A stretch of 64,000 nucleotides of DNA from Flammula alnicola (Eukaryota > Basidiomycota > Agaricomycetes > Agaricales > Strophariaceae), in NCBI GenBank assembly GCA_015499995.1, contig JADNRV010000164.1, forward strand, positions 1-64,000, in the 5' to 3' direction. The position numbers and the translations under genes were made by a program. Shown one piece after another: positions 59,181-64,000 of this stretch (the stretch's first letter is position 1; every line of letters starts with the position of its first letter). The notes under the pieces are model-generated. The model was not told the origin of the DNA. It worked only from the letters and a program-made list of their open reading frames with translations, and did no database searches.

Positions 59181-60669
59181 ATGACGTACGCGCCTCAAAA
59201 CCCGGTCGACGTACCTCCTTTTCAACTGCAGCGCTTGATTGCTGATGTCATTGAACCATATGGTGAGCATATCCTTCTCTTTTCGTGCTATCAGATCCTA
59301 AACTATACCAGTTTACGAGAGTTCTGCTTCAAGTCCATCTGGGAAAGTTCAGGTTCGGTGTGCTCAAGCGTTAGGTTGGTACCATATCGTTTAAGTTGTT
59401 ACGAGGCGCTGAAGGAATATCTGCAACAGGATCGGAAATTTATGCCGGGTGTTCCAACGGAGAACTCATACGCTTTGCGTTGCAAGCTGATGACCCCAAC
59501 AAGGTGTGATATTTGACTCTTCGAACATGTAATCGACATCACTCATAACAACTTCGTTCAGCTTGAATCGTACACTGTGATCTCGAGGCAGACAATCCCA
59601 GGCGATAAACCAATTGACGAAATCGTTCTCATACCCAGTCTTTCTCGGGCGTTGGTGCTCTCCGGTACTTCCGTACATTCCCTCCTTCCTGAATGCAACC
59701 TTGTTCATGTTCTCACTATGGCCTCCCAGACCATCAAATCCACTTTTACACAATTCCATCGCTCGATCCATTCCCTATCAAACCCATTCGACATGTTGTA
59801 ACGTTTGCTGTAGACGACCAGCACCTGAAGCGTCTCGTGCCGCAGCTCTCTGCATCCGGAATCCCCCTTCCAGTCGAACCTGTCGAGTTTTGTGTGGTTA
59901 AGCGGAGCTCCATCGCCCTATATACAATGAAGGATCGTCTCGTATATCATAAGGTCTGTTTCAAAGCACCACATAGGGCCATACTCTAACAGTTTATGCA
60001 GGAGATACCCCTTCCACAAGGAAGTCCAACAATCACACTTGCGCGACGGACGGGCAAATCGCTATGTGTAGCCGATAAGCAATATTACAGCATACTCGAC
60101 CTCGAAGCGTCCTCGCTCTTCCAAGTCATTCCTCTATCTCAAGCATTCGAACCAACGCCGTTCGTGGTCAAGCCATCGATCACCGTGATTAGCCAAAACG
60201 AGTTCTTGATCCTCTCATGGACAGGAGCGAGCACGTTGGGACTGTTCATAACAGGAGACGGAGATCCTGTAAGAGGCACTCTCCAGTGGCCAAGCCACCC
60301 CGAGGCTATATGTTCGTCATTTCTTGTTTTTCTTACCGAACATCTGTTTGCTGACGATCTGTTTCAGGTCTTGACTATCCATATATCACATCCTTGCTTC
60401 CGAACGACACAATCGAGATACACAGTGTCGAGACGCAGGAGATCGTCCAAGTCATCGGTGCACCTACACCTTCTTCCTCGTCTTCCAAGCCAACATCGCC
60501 TACAAAGCAATCCACTCATCAACGTTCATCGTCCACAAGTTCAAAGAGCGCCGACATCGATCCTTTCCGACGGCTCAATTTGATTTCGAGCATAGGAGGT
60601 TATTTGGTGCCCTCGACCCAGAGGTCGGAGAAGATGCGGACAGTTCCTATTAAGCTGTTGCGAACGTAA
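59181..60669 (+). CDS. CNH-domain protein, Vps39/TGFBRAP1-like, short
   Basis: Spliced exons give MTYAPQNPVDVPPFQLQRLI, then SGKVQVRCAQALGSEIYAGC, NGELIRFALQADDPNK, PIDEIVLIPSLSRALVLS, DHQIHFYTIPSLDPFP and YPYITSLLPNDTIEIHSVE. This is the propeller-like citron homology (CNH) domain at the N-terminus of Vps39/Vps3/TGFBRAP1 proteins, which are HOPS/CORVET tethering subunits at endosomes and vacuoles. Introns include 59,265 to about 59,312, one near 59,392, one near 59,510-59,560, 59,666-59,730, 59,954-60,000 and 60,312-60,367. The protein stops at KLLRT (60,669), about 390 residues, whereas the family is usually near 1,000 residues with a clathrin-repeat half. No such half follows, so it is either a truncated paralogue or a short form. 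Confidence 0.7.
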
Positions 60670-61592
60670 AGAGCGGTAGCGTCGTCACTGGTATCTTTCA
60701 TGCTCGCTTTAATGGCACGCATATTAGCTTCCGATTGCTGCTGCCATCTTGCATGGTCTCATTGTTCGCTCAACCAAGCCAGCTATATTCTTAGTTCTTT
60801 TGTGTTTCTCGGGAGTGAAAACCCTCAACGTTGATGTTGTGGGATTCGAACGATAGCGTTCTGGTCAACCAACTTTGAAGACTTTCACGAGCGAATCACG
60901 CTCGATTCGTGACGTGTGTTACTCATATCTCTATCTGTGCCTCTGACTTCTCCGGCACGCGCTATTGTCCGATTTCCTTCCAGACCTAACTCGGGTGCTG
61001 GCTTGAGGCCCCGACGTTACCCTACGTTCCAACCTTGGTCCAACCGTAGGATTGGGCCGACCCGTCGACCCATTGTGGCGGCGCCGCGGCGGCTGAAAAA
61101 TCTGCATATATGGTATCGTCTGATATCGTTAACCTTGTTGAATACCATGGCTAGCGATACTATGTGTCTGCAGAGTCCTATTTTGCATCGCCATGGTGAG
61201 AAACCAGATTCGCTTCGGCACGGATTCTGCTCATACCGCCACTCTGGAGACTGATAGTCGGTGTAAGTCTTCGAGCGCAGAAAAAAAAAGGTACAACATT
61301 GACACTACAACAATGCGATACCAAATTAACGACGAAAGACAGCCAGCTGCCACATACATAGAAATATAAAATACAATCTACAGGTGGAGAAATGGATTAT
61401 GCAAAGGTATACGTCTACAGTTACAACATTCTAGGGCCTCAAGGTCCTCTTTCAGTACAGTTCTTTGGAGCGGTACTGATACAAAATCACAAATGAGCCC
61501 GCAGAGGAGCCACGCGTTGAGTCTCCAGAGTCTCATGATCAGAGTCCAGTTCCTTCTGAATTAATGAATTGAGCATCGGCGACTTCTCCGCA
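60670..61592. other. Intergenic region
   Basis: The 3' sides of two convergent genes meet here. No gene is supported. A GTTCGAATCCC-like T-arm motif on the minus strand near 60,845 lacks a tRNA fold. Confidence 0.5.
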
Positions 61593-63111
61593 TTAAATAA
61601 AATCCCGGCTTCTCACCTTTCCCACTATGGCGCGGAGAGCGTTATGTACAGCGCGAGCAGCCGCCTCTGGCTCTGTTTGCACGAACTAAAAACGTATAAG
61701 GTACGACGTGTTAATGTTAAGCCGGAGAGAAGTGCCTACCATGTGGCCACCTCTTTTCAGTGTTTGGACGCTGTCAGCTTTACGACTGAACACAGGCTCC
61801 GGGAGCAATAACGAGTCTGAGATTGACTTGACGCTATTCATATGTCAGGACGAGGTCGTCAGGAGAGGAGAGAAAAAGAACACGGCAAGAATCCACTTCT
61901 TACTTGAATTTATCGAGCGTAGCGAAAATCATGTGGACTTGCTTTTCGCTCCTGTATAGCGACTTGAGGATGTTGTAGGAGCGAGGGTATAGTTCGATTG
62001 TCCGTGTCATGGCCTTCAGTGTATATGTTACTGTGACGAACAAAGGGAGCGGTTCAGGAATAGATACATACAGATTCGTAAGCCCTGCTACATGCGAGGG
62101 TGACGCCGTTGAACGTAAATGGGTCAGGAAGTTTAGCTGCGGGGTGTACACGAAGTCCCTTTTCCTAGAGGGCATTCAGATAAGTAACTCCAGGTCCATG
62201 AATGTAATATTCACGTACCACGTATGCGTCCATTACTCGTGGATGCCAATATCGTGAACCCTCCTGAGCCTCTAGTGCTTTGCGGGCAGTTTTCCTGTCC
62301 CGCCATGTATCCTGCCTTGTCCACGTATATTGTGTGATAATGCGCTCCATGTGGCATCTTGCCGTTGCATCTTCAAGTCGGGCGATGGCTGGATCTAGCA
62401 GGATGAACGAAGAAAAGAGAGTAGGCTGCAACTCGTGCAGTAAGACACTGCGAACTGTTTTCAGTGATATGCGCAATGAAGCTAATTGTTGCTTGAGGTA
62501 CTGACACGGTGCTTCCCCCACTACTGTGGCCCACCGCGACCAAGTTTCTTTCGGAAAAGTTGGTTCCGTCTGGACGGGAATTCAGGAATGCAAGCATGGC
62601 TCGAGGGTATTCCCAGCCATTCCCTACAGCCAGAACCGCAAGCTCAGATAATTATGCGCTCAGAGGATGTCTAAAACACACAGTTTCTGCCTGGATAATG
62701 AACAGCGATGTCTGCTTCGTTCAGAACCGCACTTTCTCCGTGGTTCGGGCATTCTAAACAGTGATAATTCAGCAATGCTATAGACTGCTAGGCATGCCGG
62801 AAGTACTCACCGATTGACCATGCCTCCTTGATAGGTAGCGACTGTTCACCTCCGGCATCTGTCAAATCGAATAGGAAAGATAGCAAAGTACTCCAGGTCT
62901 CCTAGGCGGTTTGGGCATGCGGTGAGTGCGACGATACTAGAGCGCGTGGGAGAAGATCCTTCGTTGGAGTACCTACCTTGTGCATGGCATTGCCGTGAGC
63001 TAGGATGAGCGTTACGCCATCTGCAGCAGGCCGTTCTGGCGTGTATTTGACAGCTGTAACCTGGAACTTGTAGGTGGGTCGTGCATCGTAAGCGTACGTG
63101 GAAGACTTCAT
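61593..63111 (-). CDS. Alpha/beta hydrolase family protein
   Basis: Starts at 63,111 (MKSSTYAYDARPTYKFQVTA). Motifs in order: LILAHGNAMHK (oxyanion-side HG) before an intron; LPIKEAWSI; NHGESAVLNEADI; the nucleophile elbow VAVGHSSGGSTV (GxSxG, Ser about 62,545); FILLDPAI; VEKGLRVHPAAKLPDPFTF across an intron near 62,165-62,222; and TLKRGGHMV with the likely catalytic His, then FVQTEPEAAARAVHNALRAI to the stop at 61,593. At least seven short introns. The family covers esterases, lipases and related hydrolases; the substrate is not predictable. No signal peptide is seen. A few exon joins (about 61,900-62,100) are uncertain. Confidence 0.8.
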
Positions 63112-64000
63112 GATAAAAGGTAGCGGGGGTGTAATCACTTCGACCGTACATCGCGTTCGGGTTTATGTACGGAGATTAACCTAGTTTGGCTGCTGGACAA
63201 AACTGTGGGTGACATCGGAAGCGTTCGTGTGGTCATGGGTCTACCATCAAATAGTTTCGGCTCGGACTTCTGACATCAAGTTACAATTGCTAATTCAATT
63301 CTAGCAGTGGGGCCTAGCCTGCTGGCAGCCAGCTCGTCCCATCGTCTGTTAAGTGTCAGTCACCCTGTTAAAACCATCTTCAGCTGTTCGGAATTGGAGG
63401 AATGGCGACATAAATACCTCATTCTGTCCAATGTCCTCCTACCAGGAAGAAAATCGCGTGAATGCGTTGAGTTAAAAGTAGACGTCAGTGATGAGTTGGA
63501 TTTACACAACGTCAAGATCATGAGAAGGAAGGGAACGCTACTGGAACGCTCCAGTCCGGCTGCCGAAAGATCACAATCTGATGTGCGTCAACTTCGGCCC
63601 ATTTAGGTGCCGTACCCGCCTGCCAAGCGAGGCACAATCAAGTGTTTCCTTCCTATGAATCCGAGGCAAGTGGATTTCAGGTGGATATGTACAGTATGTG
63701 TCTTCGAAAACCTTCAATTCAAGAGGTTGTGGCTCAAAGCACTCAAGATTTACCCTAGCTCTTATATGAATGTATGTAGATCTCTATGCAGACTTGACCA
63801 CTTCCTAGAGGAATCCAGTGAGGGCGCTTATAATTACTACATAATTCTATGTGGCACCGAAGTCAGATCTGTTATACTTAGTCTGGGACAAGTGTGGGAT
63901 GTATTTTGCATACCTATCGAAGATTTAAGAAGCATAAATCTCATTGTCGTGCATTTCATGTAAATACTAAAAACATACTGTGATAATTTATAAATGCTAT
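63112..64000. other. Right end of window, no supported gene
   Basis: Plus-strand frames at 63,307-63,606 and 63,607-63,963 are open but show no domain or splice logic. The left part presumably holds the promoter of the minus-strand hydrolase. Confidence 0.35.

Noticed and set aside
60835..60885. Minus-strand tRNA suggested by GTTCGAATCCC
   Set aside because: No T stem or acceptor pairing around the motif.
61569..61959. Plus-strand frames of 80-83 codons
   Set aside because: They are antisense to the spliced C-terminal exons of the alpha/beta hydrolase (GGHMV and following).
1..64000. CRISPR array, operon or bacterial gene content
   Set aside because: No spaced short repeats; genes have spliceosomal introns and eukaryotic layout.

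Overview
The window is eukaryotic and almost certainly from a basidiomycete fungus, probably an Agaricomycete. Host-type genes carry many introns of about 45-90 bases with GT...AG ends. The recognisable host genes are a signal-peptide LysM protein, a two-CBM18 GH18 chitinase of the killer-toxin-like type, a CNH-domain protein and an alpha/beta hydrolase. The repeats are of fungal type: Ty3/gypsy elements, a non-LTR element with RNase H, and several 8-bp-TSD inverted-repeat elements. I cannot name the species.

Layout. 1-7.2 kb: a decayed gypsy protease fragment holding a tiny 5'-truncated LINE copy, then a long decayed LINE (gag-like ORF, endonuclease tail, reverse transcriptase, RNase H, structured 3' region, 25-A tail) that is itself interrupted by a hAT-like element. 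7.2-9.2 kb: CAG/GAC-rich simple sequence, a 549-bp tandem repeat and a LINE ORF fragment. 9,201-33,630: one Ty3/gypsy element with 1,771-bp LTRs, made 24.4 kb long by two nested insertions. These are a 5.35-kb terminal-inverted-repeat element in gag (11,996-17,344) and a second 7.2-kb gypsy element in pol (21,716-28,913). Removing each insert plus one target duplication restores the reading frame exactly. Between pol and the 3' LTR lies an antisense, intron-containing relic with its own TATA box.

33.6-43.4 kb is gene-poor: unassigned sequence, a palindrome cluster, a 1.28-kb hAT-like element, an inverted solo LTR of the large gypsy family, and a decayed F-box-like locus hit by another hAT-like element.

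43.5-63.1 kb is the host gene block. A secreted protein with seven LysM modules (minus strand) stands head to head with a large secreted chitinase (plus strand), and a 687-bp inverted-repeat element sits in their shared 2-kb promoter region. A 193-residue protein of unknown function follows the chitinase, then a CNH-only Vps39/TGFBRAP1-like gene, and on the minus strand an alpha/beta hydrolase. The LysM/chitinase pairing resembles known fungal clusters of subgroup C chitinases with LysM proteins: one partner binds chitin, the other cuts it. Function here is inferred from family and position only.

Decay pattern. In the nested gypsy pol, about 1,500 codons contain five premature stops, all TGA and no TAA or TAG. 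This fits loss of CGA codons by CpG deamination of methylated transposon DNA.
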